A DNA stretch of 64,000 nt, from assembly GCA_903919975.1 (NCBI GenBank), contig CAIXKE010000109.1, positions 1 to 64,000 on the forward strand, given 5' to 3'. A program made the translations under genes and the position numbers. This document shows, one piece after another, positions 44,063 to 52,004 of this stretch. How positions within the stretch are numbered: the stretch's first letter is position 1; each line of letters starts with the position of its first letter. Source of the DNA: Akkermansiaceae bacterium. Lineage in GTDB: Bacteria > Verrucomicrobiota > Verrucomicrobiia > Verrucomicrobiales > Akkermansiaceae. A model generated the notes under the pieces. It was not told where the DNA came from. It did not search any database and saw only the letters and a list, made by a program, of their open reading frames with translations.

Positions 44063-45637
44063 ATGCGATTAATCGGCATATTCAGCATTTTGTTAGGTTC
44101 GCTCGCCGCAGCGGGCGAGATGATGCACATCGCCTTCCCCACCGCCCGCTGGTTTTTCGAAACGAGTCGGCAAGTGCCGTGGCTGCACATGAAACTGGGG
44201 GCGGGCCCGGATTTCCCGTGGTTTGGCTGGCTCTGCGCGGCGATTCTAATGGTGTCTGGAACCACGATGCTGGTGCGCTCATTCACCCGCGGTCCGGCCA
44301 ATCCGATCACCGCGCGCCGCATCAAGCGCTTCCGCGAAATCAAACGCGGCTATTATTCGCTCATCATCCTCATCACCCTCGGAGGCCTCGCCTCACTCGA
44401 CCAACTGGTCGTCGGAAAACAGGCGCTCGCCGTTAAATACGAAGGCCGCTGGGTATTCCCCGCCTTTCAACCCGTTGCCCTGAAAAACAAGGATTTCGGC
44501 ATCACCGGAGAATCTCCCGACGCCCCGGTCAGCTACCGCAAAATCAAGAAAATCTTCCAGGCAAACAACCTCGGCCGCGTGATCATGCCGCTGGTTCCCT
44601 ACGACCCTACCGGTGATACCCTGCCGCCGCGGTCGCGCCAACTGCTCGAACGCGAAGGCATCTATCACGAATCCGGCAGCAGCAAACCCTACTTCGGACT
44701 GGCCGCCCGATACTTCGATGTCGACGAGGCGAAAATCCATCTCCGCTACACGCTGCGCAACGGCATATTCTCCGGACCCGTGGATGGCTGGAACACCGAG
44801 GGCACCCCGATTTACAACGCGGAATACTTCGAAGGGAAATTGCTCAGTGAACGATTCAACGGCGTGGGCGACAAGGAGTCTTTCCTCGCGCTCGCCACCA
44901 GCGACCTCCGCGCCGTGAAATACCACCCGGCATCGCCCATCCCCGAGGAAGGAAACTGGCTCGGCACCACCTCGCAGGGATACGACGTGCTCGCCTATCT
45001 ATACGGTGGCTTGCAGGTGAATTTCAAAGCGGCGATCATCTATCTGCCCATCGTCTATCTGATTGGCATCACCATCGGCATGATGATGGGCTACTTCGGC
45101 GGATGGTTCGATCTCATGATGCAACGCTTCATCGAGATTTTCTCGAATATGCCATTCCTCTTCGTCGTCATCATTTTTTCCAGCATGGTGCCGGATCAAT
45201 TCAAAGGACTCCCGATCATCCTCACAATCCTCGTGGCCTTCGGCTGGATGGGCATGACTTTCCTGATGCGCACCGCCGCCTACCGCGACAAGGAGCGCGA
45301 TTACATCGCCGCAGCACGCGTGCTCGGCGCCGGCACACCTCGCATCCTATTCCGCCACCTGCTGCCCAACACGGTCGCCATCATCGTGACGCTGGTGCCA
45401 TTCACCATGTCCGGCCTAGTGTTCTCACTCACCTCTCTCGATTACCTCGGCTTCGGCCTGCCTCCCGAATACGCGACTTGGGGTCGTCTGCTCAATGATG
45501 GCCTCTCCAACTTATCCGCTCCTTGGCTTGTCACCTCCACCTTCGTTGTGCTCGTCGGCTTGCTAGTGACTATCACCTTCGTCGGCGAGGCCATCCGCGA
45601 GGCTTTCGATCCGAAAAAATTCACCTATTACCGATGA
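44063..45637 (+). CDS. Peptide ABC transporter permease (DppC/YejE type) with large extracytoplasmic insertion
   Basis: 524 residues, about 180 longer than common DppC. It opens with two extra hydrophobic helices (IGIFSILLGSLAAAGEMMHI, FGWLCAAILMVSGTTML). TM1 of the permease fold and a large soluble region (about residues 110-300: YDPTGDTLPPRSRQLLEREG in part, ATSDLRAVKYHP) follow. WLGTTSQGYDVLAYLYGGLQ and the EAA-like loop RDYIAAARVLGAGTPRILFRHLLPN in part are typical. The C-terminus [12 protein letters not shown] matches YejE. The stop overlaps the binding-protein start as ATGA. Confidence 0.9.
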   Translation: MRLIGIFSILLGSLAAAGEMMHIAFPTARWFFETSRQVPWLHMKLGAGPDFPWFGWLCAAILMVSGTTMLVRSFTRGPANPITARRIKRFREIKRGYYSLIILITLGGLASLDQLVVGKQALAVKYEGRWVFPAFQPVALKNKDFGITGESPDAPVSYRKIKKIFQANNLGRVIMPLVPYDPTGDTLPPRSRQLLEREGIYHESGSSKPYFGLAARYFDVDEAKIHLRYTLRNGIFSGPVDGWNTEGTPIYNAEYFEGKLLSERFNGVGDKESFLALATSDLRAVKYHPASPIPEEGNWLGTTSQGYDVLAYLYGGLQVNFKAAIIYLPIVYLIGITIGMMMGYFGGWFDLMMQRFIEIFSNMPFLFVVIIFSSMVPDQFKGLPIILTILVAFGWMGMTFLMRTAAYRDKERDYIAAARVLGAGTPRILFRHLLPNTVAIIVTLVPFTMSGLVFSLTSLDYLGFGLPPEYATWGRLLNDGLSNLSAPWLVTSTFVVLVGLLVTITFVGEAIREAFDPKKFTYYR

Positions 45638-47784
45638 CCCGCCGCTTCATCATCCGCTTGGCTATCCTGCTTTCCGGCACCATCGTGCTGCTGGGAACCA
45701 GTTGCCGCCGTGACACCACTGAAGTTTCCCGCTCGCTTGGCTTCGAGGACTTCATGCCGGTTTACAACCGCCACATCGAAGGCTGGTTGAAGAACCAACA
45801 GGAAACCACCAACAAGGAAGTGGCGCGTATCGAAGCCGAACTCACCCAGGCGGATGACAAGGCAAAAACCGCACTGCAAAATCAATTGCAGATGCTCCAA
45901 CACGATCAGGAGAAATGGAATTTCCGCCTCTCCATCGGCGACTTCCTGAAAATTGGAAAACCCTCGGAAATCCCCGCAACCCTCGTTTGGGAAAATGGCA
46001 TGGACCAACCGGAAATCGGTGACCCCGCCGCCAAAAAAGGCGGCGTTTTCCGCAAGTATATCCCGACATTCCCCCCGACCATTCGGCCCTTCGGCGATAA
46101 TTCCAACAACTCGTTTCGCGGCGATCTCTACGATTATATCGATATCCCCCTCGTAACGCTCCATCCGGAAAGCATGAAAATCATTCCCGGCCTCGCCAAG
46201 GAATGGGCGGTCGCCGAAGACGGACGCACGATCTATTTTAAAATCGACCCCGCAGCCCGCTACTCCGATGGCAAACCCGTCACCGCCCGCGATTTCCTAG
46301 TCGGCGCCTATCTCAGAATCTCGGACTACATCGTCAATCCATACTCCAAACAATACTATCGGGAAAACGTCGCCCAAATCGCCATGTATGACGATCATAC
46401 GGTCTCGGTGTCCCTTCCCGAAGCCAAGATCTATGCGCCGGTCATTGCGGGGGCCATGCAGCCATCGCCCTCGCATTTCTACTCGGAATACGGATCCGAT
46501 TACAACGAACGCTACCAATGGAGTTTCCCCCCGACCACCGGTGCCTATGAAGTTCTACCCAAAGACATCATCAAGGGAGCCTCCATCACTCAGACGCGCA
46601 TCAAAAACTGGTGGGCGAAGGACCGGAAATACTACCGCTATCGTTTCAATCCGGACAAAATCGTCCACACCGTCGTGCGCGACGATTCGAAGGCCTTCGA
46701 ATTGTTCCGCGCCGGAGAACTCGACACCTTTTTCTTAACAAGACCTGAGCGTTGGTATGAAAAATCCGAGATCGAACCGGTTTACAAGGGATACATCGAG
46801 CGAGTCACGTTCTACAACCGTTTCCCGAAAGTCCCGCTCGGCCTCTATTTGAATGTCAGCAAACCACTACTCGACCAGCGGGACATCCGCATTGGAATCC
46901 ACCACGCCATGAACTGGCAGAAGGTGATCGATGTGATGTATCGCGGCGATTACCAACGACTCAACGCATTCAATGAAGGCTACACCCTCTTCAGCGATCC
47001 ATCGATCAAGGCTCGCCCATTCTCCATCGACCTCGCCCGCGAGTCCTTCCGTGCCGCCGGTTTCACGACCGAAGACAGGGATGGAATCCTAATGAAAGTG
47101 GATGGCACCCGACTTTCGCTCGCCGTGACCTATCCAAGCATGCCCATCTATGAACGAATTTTCGCCATCCTCCGCGAAGATGCGAAAAAGTGTGGCTTCG
47201 AACTCCGCCTCGACGGTTTGGAAGCCACTGTCTCATATAAGAAGGAAATGCAGAAACAACATGAGATCGGCTTCGGTAGCTGGCTCATCCAGCCGCCAGT
47301 TCCGGATTTCCACCAGTTCCTGCATTCCATGAACGCTTACGACGAAAAGGGCCGCCCCAAGCCGCAAACCAATAACACCTTCGTCTGGGCCCGCGCCGAT
47401 ACCGACGCGCTCTCCGATCAAGTCCGCACCGGCCGCACCGCCGAGGAACTCAAAGACGCGGCATGGAAACTTCAAAACATCATCCACGATGAAGCGATTT
47501 TCGTGCCCGGCTTCTCGGTGGATTTCGTGCGCCTCGGGTCATGGCGCTGGGTCCGCTGGCCCGATTGCGAAACCACACGCTTCAGCCCACCCGTCGTCTA
47601 TGACCCGCATGAGGTTTTCGTGTTCTGGGTGGATCAGGAAATTCAGGCGGAAACCCAAGCCGCCCGGCGCACTGGTAAAGCTTTCCCTGAATCCACGAAA
47701 ACTGTAGATGCCTACCGCATCACGGCTAAACCCAAACCAGAATCCGACGCGTCCGCTCCCGCTGATCATCTCGAAACACCATGA
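45634..47784 (+). CDS. Peptide-binding lipoprotein of ABC importer (SBP_bac_5 / YejA type)
   Basis: 716 residues. Lipoprotein signal ([15 protein letters not shown]). A charged helical, coiled-coil-like segment ([19 protein letters not shown], about residues 50-90) precedes the solute-binding fold. Family segments include [39 protein letters not shown] in part, [11 protein letters not shown] and [21 protein letters not shown] in part. YejA-like proteins bind oligopeptides and microcin C-like compounds; the ligand here is unknown. ATG 45634 overlaps the permease stop (ATGA), and its stop overlaps the next start likewise. Confidence 0.9.
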   Translation: MTRRFIIRLAILLSGTIVLLGTSCRRDTTEVSRSLGFEDFMPVYNRHIEGWLKNQQETTNKEVARIEAELTQADDKAKTALQNQLQMLQHDQEKWNFRLSIGDFLKIGKPSEIPATLVWENGMDQPEIGDPAAKKGGVFRKYIPTFPPTIRPFGDNSNNSFRGDLYDYIDIPLVTLHPESMKIIPGLAKEWAVAEDGRTIYFKIDPAARYSDGKPVTARDFLVGAYLRISDYIVNPYSKQYYRENVAQIAMYDDHTVSVSLPEAKIYAPVIAGAMQPSPSHFYSEYGSDYNERYQWSFPPTTGAYEVLPKDIIKGASITQTRIKNWWAKDRKYYRYRFNPDKIVHTVVRDDSKAFELFRAGELDTFFLTRPERWYEKSEIEPVYKGYIERVTFYNRFPKVPLGLYLNVSKPLLDQRDIRIGIHHAMNWQKVIDVMYRGDYQRLNAFNEGYTLFSDPSIKARPFSIDLARESFRAAGFTTEDRDGILMKVDGTRLSLAVTYPSMPIYERIFAILREDAKKCGFELRLDGLEATVSYKKEMQKQHEIGFGSWLIQPPVPDFHQFLHSMNAYDEKGRPKPQTNNTFVWARADTDALSDQVRTGRTAEELKDAAWKLQNIIHDEAIFVPGFSVDFVRLGSWRWVRWPDCETTRFSPPVVYDPHEVFVFWVDQEIQAETQAARRTGKAFPESTKTVDAYRITAKPKPESDASAPADHLETP

Positions 47785-48776
47785 ACGGCGACAGCGACAA
47801 CATCCTCGAAGTCGATAAACTCATCACTTCATTCGAGACCGACCGCGGCTTGCTGCGCGCCGTCGATCAAGTTTCGTTTTCCGTCCCAAAACGAAAAACC
47901 GTCGGCATCGTCGGCGAGTCCGGTTGTGGCAAAAGCGTCACCGCCATGTCGATCATCCGGCTGCTCCCGCAACCGACTGGCAAAATTCTAGGTGGCCACA
48001 TCCATTTCAAAGGCCGCGACTTGCTCCGTGCCAGCGAGGCGGAAATCCGCAAAGTCCGCGGCGGCGAGATTGGCGTGATTTTCCAAGAACCCATGGCCGC
48101 CCTCAACCCGGTCCATCGCATCGGCCGCCAAGTATCCGAGGTCATCCGCCTGCATCAAAAAATCTCCAAAAAAGATGCTTGGGACGCCGCCACCGAGATG
48201 CTCGATCTCGTCCGCATCCCCGCGCCGGAGAAACGCATGATGGATTACCCACACCATCTATCAGGCGGAATGCGCCAGCGCATCGTGATCGCCATCGCCC
48301 TCGCCTGCCGCCCGGATCTCGTCATCGCCGACGAACCCACCACCGCCCTCGACGTCACCGTCCAAGCGCAAATCCTCGACCTCATGGGCCGCCTCCAATC
48401 CGAAATGGGCATGTCCATCATCCTCATCACCCACGACCTCGGCGTCATCGCGGAAACCTGCGATGAAGTCGTCGTGATGTATGCCGGACGGGTCGTCGAG
48501 CGCACCTCCGCCGAGGAACTCTTCGCCAATCCGCTCCACGCGTACACCAAAGGCTTGCTGCGCTCGATCCCCACCCTCGAAACCCCATCCAAATCCATCC
48601 TCAACACCATCCCCGGCATGGTCGCATCACTCGCCGAGCACACCCACGGATGCCGCTTTTGCCAACGCATGGGCAGAAGTGATCGCCGAAGCCGCGAGCG
48701 CCCGAAATTCGAAGAAGTCTCACCAAGCCACTGGGTGGAAACCTGCCCGGAATGCACGTCGAACATCGAACATTGA
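47781..48776 (+). CDS. Peptide ABC transporter ATPase (OppD/DppD type)
   Basis: 331 residues. Walker [12 protein letters not shown]-loop [12 protein letters not shown], signature LSGGMRQR, Walker [13 protein letters not shown] and the H-loop ILITHDL are all present. The C-terminal oligopeptide-transporter extension has the Cys-rich FCQRMGRS ... VETCPECT. The last codons (TSNIEH) and the stop are formed by the heptamer array that flanks the four-helix-bundle gene. ATG 47781 overlaps the lipoprotein stop. It pairs with the OppF-type ATPase downstream. Confidence 0.93.
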   Translation: MNGDSDNILEVDKLITSFETDRGLLRAVDQVSFSVPKRKTVGIVGESGCGKSVTAMSIIRLLPQPTGKILGGHIHFKGRDLLRASEAEIRKVRGGEIGVIFQEPMAALNPVHRIGRQVSEVIRLHQKISKKDAWDAATEMLDLVRIPAPEKRMMDYPHHLSGGMRQRIVIAIALACRPDLVIADEPTTALDVTVQAQILDLMGRLQSEMGMSIILITHDLGVIAETCDEVVVMYAGRVVERTSAEELFANPLHAYTKGLLRSIPTLETPSKSILNTIPGMVASLAEHTHGCRFCQRMGRSDRRSRERPKFEEVSPSHWVETCPECTSNIEH

Positions 48777-48804
48777 ACGCTTAACATTCAACGTTGAAAT
48801 GAAG
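48757..48804. repeat. Left heptamer array / terminal inverted repeat of the cassette
   Basis: Five consecutive 7-base units of the form (G/T/C)AAC(A/G)(T/C)(T/C) run from 48761 to 48795. The arm is the near-exact inverse of the right array. It contains the oppD stop codon and ends with the four-helix-bundle start codon. Confidence 0.85.
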
Positions 48805-49182
48805 AGAATGAAAAACGAAGAAACTACGGTTTATGATTTGGAGGAGCGTTTGTTGGACTATGGTGCAGCAATTATTAACTTAACGAGAAAGCTCAATGGA
48901 GATTTTGCCGAGCGCCATATCGGAGGCCAACTACTACGTTCCGGCACCGCGCCCGTTTCACATCACGGTGAGGCACAAGCCGCCGAATCGACAGCTGACT
49001 TTATCCACAAAATGCGACTCGCTCTCAAAGAACTTCGCGAATCAGATCGCTGGATGAAACTTATCCAACGCGCCAAAATGATGCCAAAAGCAGCTGAAAT
49101 ACCACCCCTACTCGACGAAACAGACCAGCTCATCCGCATCTTCGTCACCAGCATCAGAACCGCCGAATCCCGCCGCAAATAA
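48799..49182 (+). CDS. Four-helix-bundle protein, 23S rRNA IVP/S23 type
   Basis: 127 residues. The family hallmarks are GGQLLRSGTAPVSHHGEAQA in part, ESTADFIHKMRLALKELRES in part, DRWMKLI and a final IRIFVTSIRTAE helix. Members are encoded by intervening sequences in 23S rRNA genes of some bacteria and by stand-alone genes near repeats; the pentameric S23 fold is known but its function is not. Start ATG 48799 lies at the edge of the left heptamer array; the longer track frame runs through oppD out of frame and is rejected. Base composition is more AT-rich than its neighbours, which supports recent arrival. Confidence 0.87.
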   Translation: MKRMKNEETTVYDLEERLLDYGAAIINLTRKLNGDFAERHIGGQLLRSGTAPVSHHGEAQAAESTADFIHKMRLALKELRESDRWMKLIQRAKMMPKAAEIPPLLDETDQLIRIFVTSIRTAESRRK

Positions 49183-49226
49183 CTTTTCTTAATTCTCTTC
49201 TCTTTCTGCACTTCTCTATTTCTTCT

Positions 49227-49271
49227 CTTCACTTCAATGTTCAATGTTTGAAGTTCAACGTTCGATGTTCG
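49227..49271. repeat. Right heptamer array / terminal inverted repeat of the cassette
   Basis: Five 7-base units (CAATGTT-type) run from 49235 to 49269, preceded by CTTCACTT, which mirrors the AATGAAG at the left arm. The ATG codons at 49244 and 49265 within the units are the only plausible oppF start codons. Confidence 0.85.
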
Positions 49272-50305
49272 CAACCCCACCACTGCTATCAGTAAGCGAT
49301 CTCCGCGTCCACTTCCCGGTGCGCGCCGGCTTGATGCTACGCCAGACGACTGCCGTGCGCGCGGTGGACGGAGTCTCGCTCGAGATCGCTCCCGGGGAAA
49401 CCCTTGGCCTTGTCGGTGAATCCGGTTGCGGGAAGTCCACACTCGGCAAGGCCGTCGTCCGCCTCCTCAAGCCAACGTCCGGCTCGATTCATTTCGAGAG
49501 CAACGACATCTCTCATCTCAAACAGAGCGCACTCCGCCCGCTGCGTCGGAATTTTCAAATGATCTTCCAAGATCCCGCCGAATCTCTCGATCCACGCATG
49601 AGCGTGCGCTCGATCATTGAGGAACCGCTCATCATCCACGGCCTTGGCACGCGCGCGGAACGCCATACTCAGGTGAATGAATTATTAGACAGAGTCGGCC
49701 TGCCCACCGCCGCCTCCGAAAGATACTCATTCGAATTTTCCGGCGGTCAGCGCCAGCGAATCGGTATCGCCCGCGCGCTCGCCCTCAAGCCGAAACTCAT
49801 CGTCTGTGACGAACCGGTCTCCGCCCTCGATGTCTCCATCCAATCTCAAATCCTCAACCTGCTCGTCGAACTCCAGAAGGATTTTGGAATCTCCTATTTT
49901 TTTATCGCCCACGATCTATCAGTCGTGAAGCACATCAGCGACCGTGTCGCAGTGATGTATCTCGGGAAAATCGTCGAACTAGCCCCGGCGGAAACAATTT
50001 ACCGCGATCCACGCCATGCCTATACCAAGGCGCTGCTCTCCGCCATCCCCTCGACCGATCCAAAAGCGCGCCGCAAAAAAATTCTATTGGAGGGCGATGT
50101 CCCATCACCCATCGATCCACCTGCAGGCAGCGCTTTCGGCCACCGGATCAAGCACCCGCTCTATCCGGATACCATCGGCATGCCTCTTGGACTAACAGAA
50201 ATTGCCACTGGCCATTTCGTCGCCGCCGACCCCTGCTGCTTGACACCGGAAGATTGGGATAAGGTCAAACCGGGAAACATCGGCAAATCCCATGAAACTC
50301 CCTGA
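49244..50305 (+). CDS. Peptide ABC transporter ATPase (OppF/DppF type)
   Basis: 353 residues from ATG 49244, or 346 from ATG 49265. Walker [12 protein letters not shown]-loop [12 protein letters not shown], signature FSGGQRQR, Walker [13 protein letters not shown] and H-loop FFIAHDL are present, with the OppF-type C-terminal extension ([13 protein letters not shown]). The N-terminal EVQRSM residues are encoded by the heptamer array of the upstream cassette. Energises the same importer as the OppD-type ATPase. Its 3' end overlaps the start of the TPR/beta-helix gene by 14 bases. Confidence 0.93.
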   Translation: MFEVQRSMFATPPLLSVSDLRVHFPVRAGLMLRQTTAVRAVDGVSLEIAPGETLGLVGESGCGKSTLGKAVVRLLKPTSGSIHFESNDISHLKQSALRPLRRNFQMIFQDPAESLDPRMSVRSIIEEPLIIHGLGTRAERHTQVNELLDRVGLPTAASERYSFEFSGGQRQRIGIARALALKPKLIVCDEPVSALDVSIQSQILNLLVELQKDFGISYFFIAHDLSVVKHISDRVAVMYLGKIVELAPAETIYRDPRHAYTKALLSAIPSTDPKARRKKILLEGDVPSPIDPPAGSAFGHRIKHPLYPDTIGMPLGLTEIATGHFVAADPCCLTPEDWDKVKPGNIGKSHETP

Positions 50306-52004
50306 AGCACGCAAAAAAATATCGTCAACTCCACGTTGCTGGGCAGCCACGGCACTCATTTGGTTCGTCGTTCTTCTAACTGGAATTGCTTTCAGCGGAT
50401 TTTTTTATTTTAAAAGCGTGGATGATCAAGAAGCGCAGAGGCAACTACGACTGACCTCGCTGGAGCGCAGAGGAACCGAGTTCATCGAAAACCGCCGCTG
50501 GCAGGAAGCATCCGCAATCTTCGCGGAAATCGAAACCCTGATTCCAGGATCGGAACTCACAAAATTCGGCCGCAGGAGCATCAAGGCCGGCATGAACGAG
50601 GAGCAAAACCAGTTCATCGGCTACTGGACTGGCCAGGCCATGGCCGAACTCGAAGCCGATCGTCTCGACGAGGCGGCGACCGCCGCTCAACGCGTGCTTG
50701 AAAAGTTTCCCGCAGAACCGGAATCCACGAAAATCCTAAACCGGATCGCTCAATCACGGGCTAACCAAGCACGAAACACCGCGATCACAGCCGCCCGTAA
50801 GCAACTCGACGATGGCCAACACGAAGCCGCCAACGAAGCCGCCCGCAAACTACTGGTGACGGATCCGAATGACAACGATGCCAAGGCCATCCTCGAAGAT
50901 GCGTCCGCTAAACTGGCAAAACAGGTTGCCAATCGCGCCCAGGCCACCAGCCTGCTCAATCGAGCCATCGCAAGCGATAAAGGCGAGTTTGATCAACAGT
51001 CGCTCGACTGGCTGCGTGAGGCGGCATCCCTCGCACCGGAAGAACCGGAAATCGCCAAGCGACTCGAAGCGATGGCCTCCTACGCCCGCACCTTAAGGGT
51101 GCCAGGCGATTTCGCCACACCCGCCGAAGCCATTGCCTCGGCGCGCGACCGTGACCGCATCGTGCTCACCGAAGCCATCTGGAAGGGCCCGCTCATCATC
51201 AACGTTGCCGTCGATCTACAAGGCGCGGGTTTCGAAAAAACCATCGTCGAATGCCCCGCAGCGGATGGCAGCGCGATCACCATCAGCCCCGATGCCAAAG
51301 GCGCACGCATCACCGGCATCACCTTCCGCCATGAATCGTTTCTAGCGGTAGGTGCCGATCGATTTTCCGCAGCCCTTGTCCGGGGCGGCACGGCCGCTTT
51401 CACGGATTGTCACTTCGAGAATGCCAGCGGACATGGATTGGCGGTCATCGAAAACGGTCAGGCCACCGCCAATCGCTGCCGATTCTCCGGCAACGGCTGG
51501 AACGGCGCGGCAGCCATCGGCAAGGGCTGCAAACTCGAAGTGCGCGAATCCGAGACATTCGAAAACTTCGAGCACGGCATCGAGACATGGGATGGTGCCG
51601 CCGCCATTCTCGTCAACAACCGCTGCGAAGGAAACACACGTAACGGCATCCACGTCGATAACGGCGCGTCCGCCGCCGACATCCAAGGAAATCAACTCAT
51701 CGCCAACCGCGAATTCGGAATCGTGCTCGATAGCGCCGGCTCGGGAAAAATTTCCGGCAACACCATACGCAATAATTTGCTAGGAGGCCTCGTGATCCGC
51801 GCCGCCGCCGCCAAAGTTTCCGTTAAAGGCAATCAGATCACTCTCAACCAAGGCCCGGGCCTGATCCTCGAAAAAGGGCTGGACGCAGCCTCCTGCTCGG
51901 AAAATACCGTCAAAAAAAACACCGCACCCGATATTCTAACCGACTCTATACTCACTCATGAGGACGACAAAGCGCCCGATTCTTCCGAAAACTCACCCCG
52001 CTGA
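50292..52004 (+). CDS. Membrane-anchored TPR-like and right-handed beta-helix protein of unknown function
   Basis: 570 residues. One N-terminal transmembrane helix (LIWFVVLLTGIAFSGFFYF) is followed by helical TPR-like repeats (about 50-270: RRWQEASAIFAEIETLIPG, DRLDEAATAAQRVLEKFP, GQHEAANEAARKLLVTDP). A right-handed parallel beta-helix (about 280-555) follows with repeats such as GHGLAVIENGQATANRCRFS, NGIHVDNGASAADIQGNQ and FGIVLDSAGSGKISGNTI. It is the last gene of the importer operon by a 14-base overlap with oppF. Its 3' end overlaps the convergent fdsA 3' end by 49 bases. A periplasmic role is likely; no enzyme motif was recognised. Confidence 0.8.
   Translation: MKLPEARKKISSTPRCWAATALIWFVVLLTGIAFSGFFYFKSVDDQEAQRQLRLTSLERRGTEFIENRRWQEASAIFAEIETLIPGSELTKFGRRSIKAGMNEEQNQFIGYWTGQAMAELEADRLDEAATAAQRVLEKFPAEPESTKILNRIAQSRANQARNTAITAARKQLDDGQHEAANEAARKLLVTDPNDNDAKAILEDASAKLAKQVANRAQATSLLNRAIASDKGEFDQQSLDWLREAASLAPEEPEIAKRLEAMASYARTLRVPGDFATPAEAIASARDRDRIVLTEAIWKGPLIINVAVDLQGAGFEKTIVECPAADGSAITISPDAKGARITGITFRHESFLAVGADRFSAALVRGGTAAFTDCHFENASGHGLAVIENGQATANRCRFSGNGWNGAAAIGKGCKLEVRESETFENFEHGIETWDGAAAILVNNRCEGNTRNGIHVDNGASAADIQGNQLIANREFGIVLDSAGSGKISGNTIRNNLLGGLVIRAAAAKVSVKGNQITLNQGPGLILEKGLDAASCSENTVKKNTAPDILTDSILTHEDDKAPDSSENSPR

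Larger units (their letters stand above)
48757..49271 (+). mobile_element. Four-helix-bundle gene cassette with terminal inverted heptamer arrays
   Basis: The left array (48761-48795: GAACATC GAACATT GAACGCT TAACATT CAACGTT) and the right array (49235-49269: CAATGTT CAATGTT TGAAGTT CAACGTT CGATGTT) are near-perfect inverted copies over about 45 bases including flanks. They enclose one gene (48799-49182) and a pyrimidine-rich 3' segment. The cassette separates oppD from oppF in an operon where all other joints overlap or nearly touch. It provides the oppD stop and both possible oppF start codons. Boundaries and target duplication are not certain. Confidence 0.7.
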
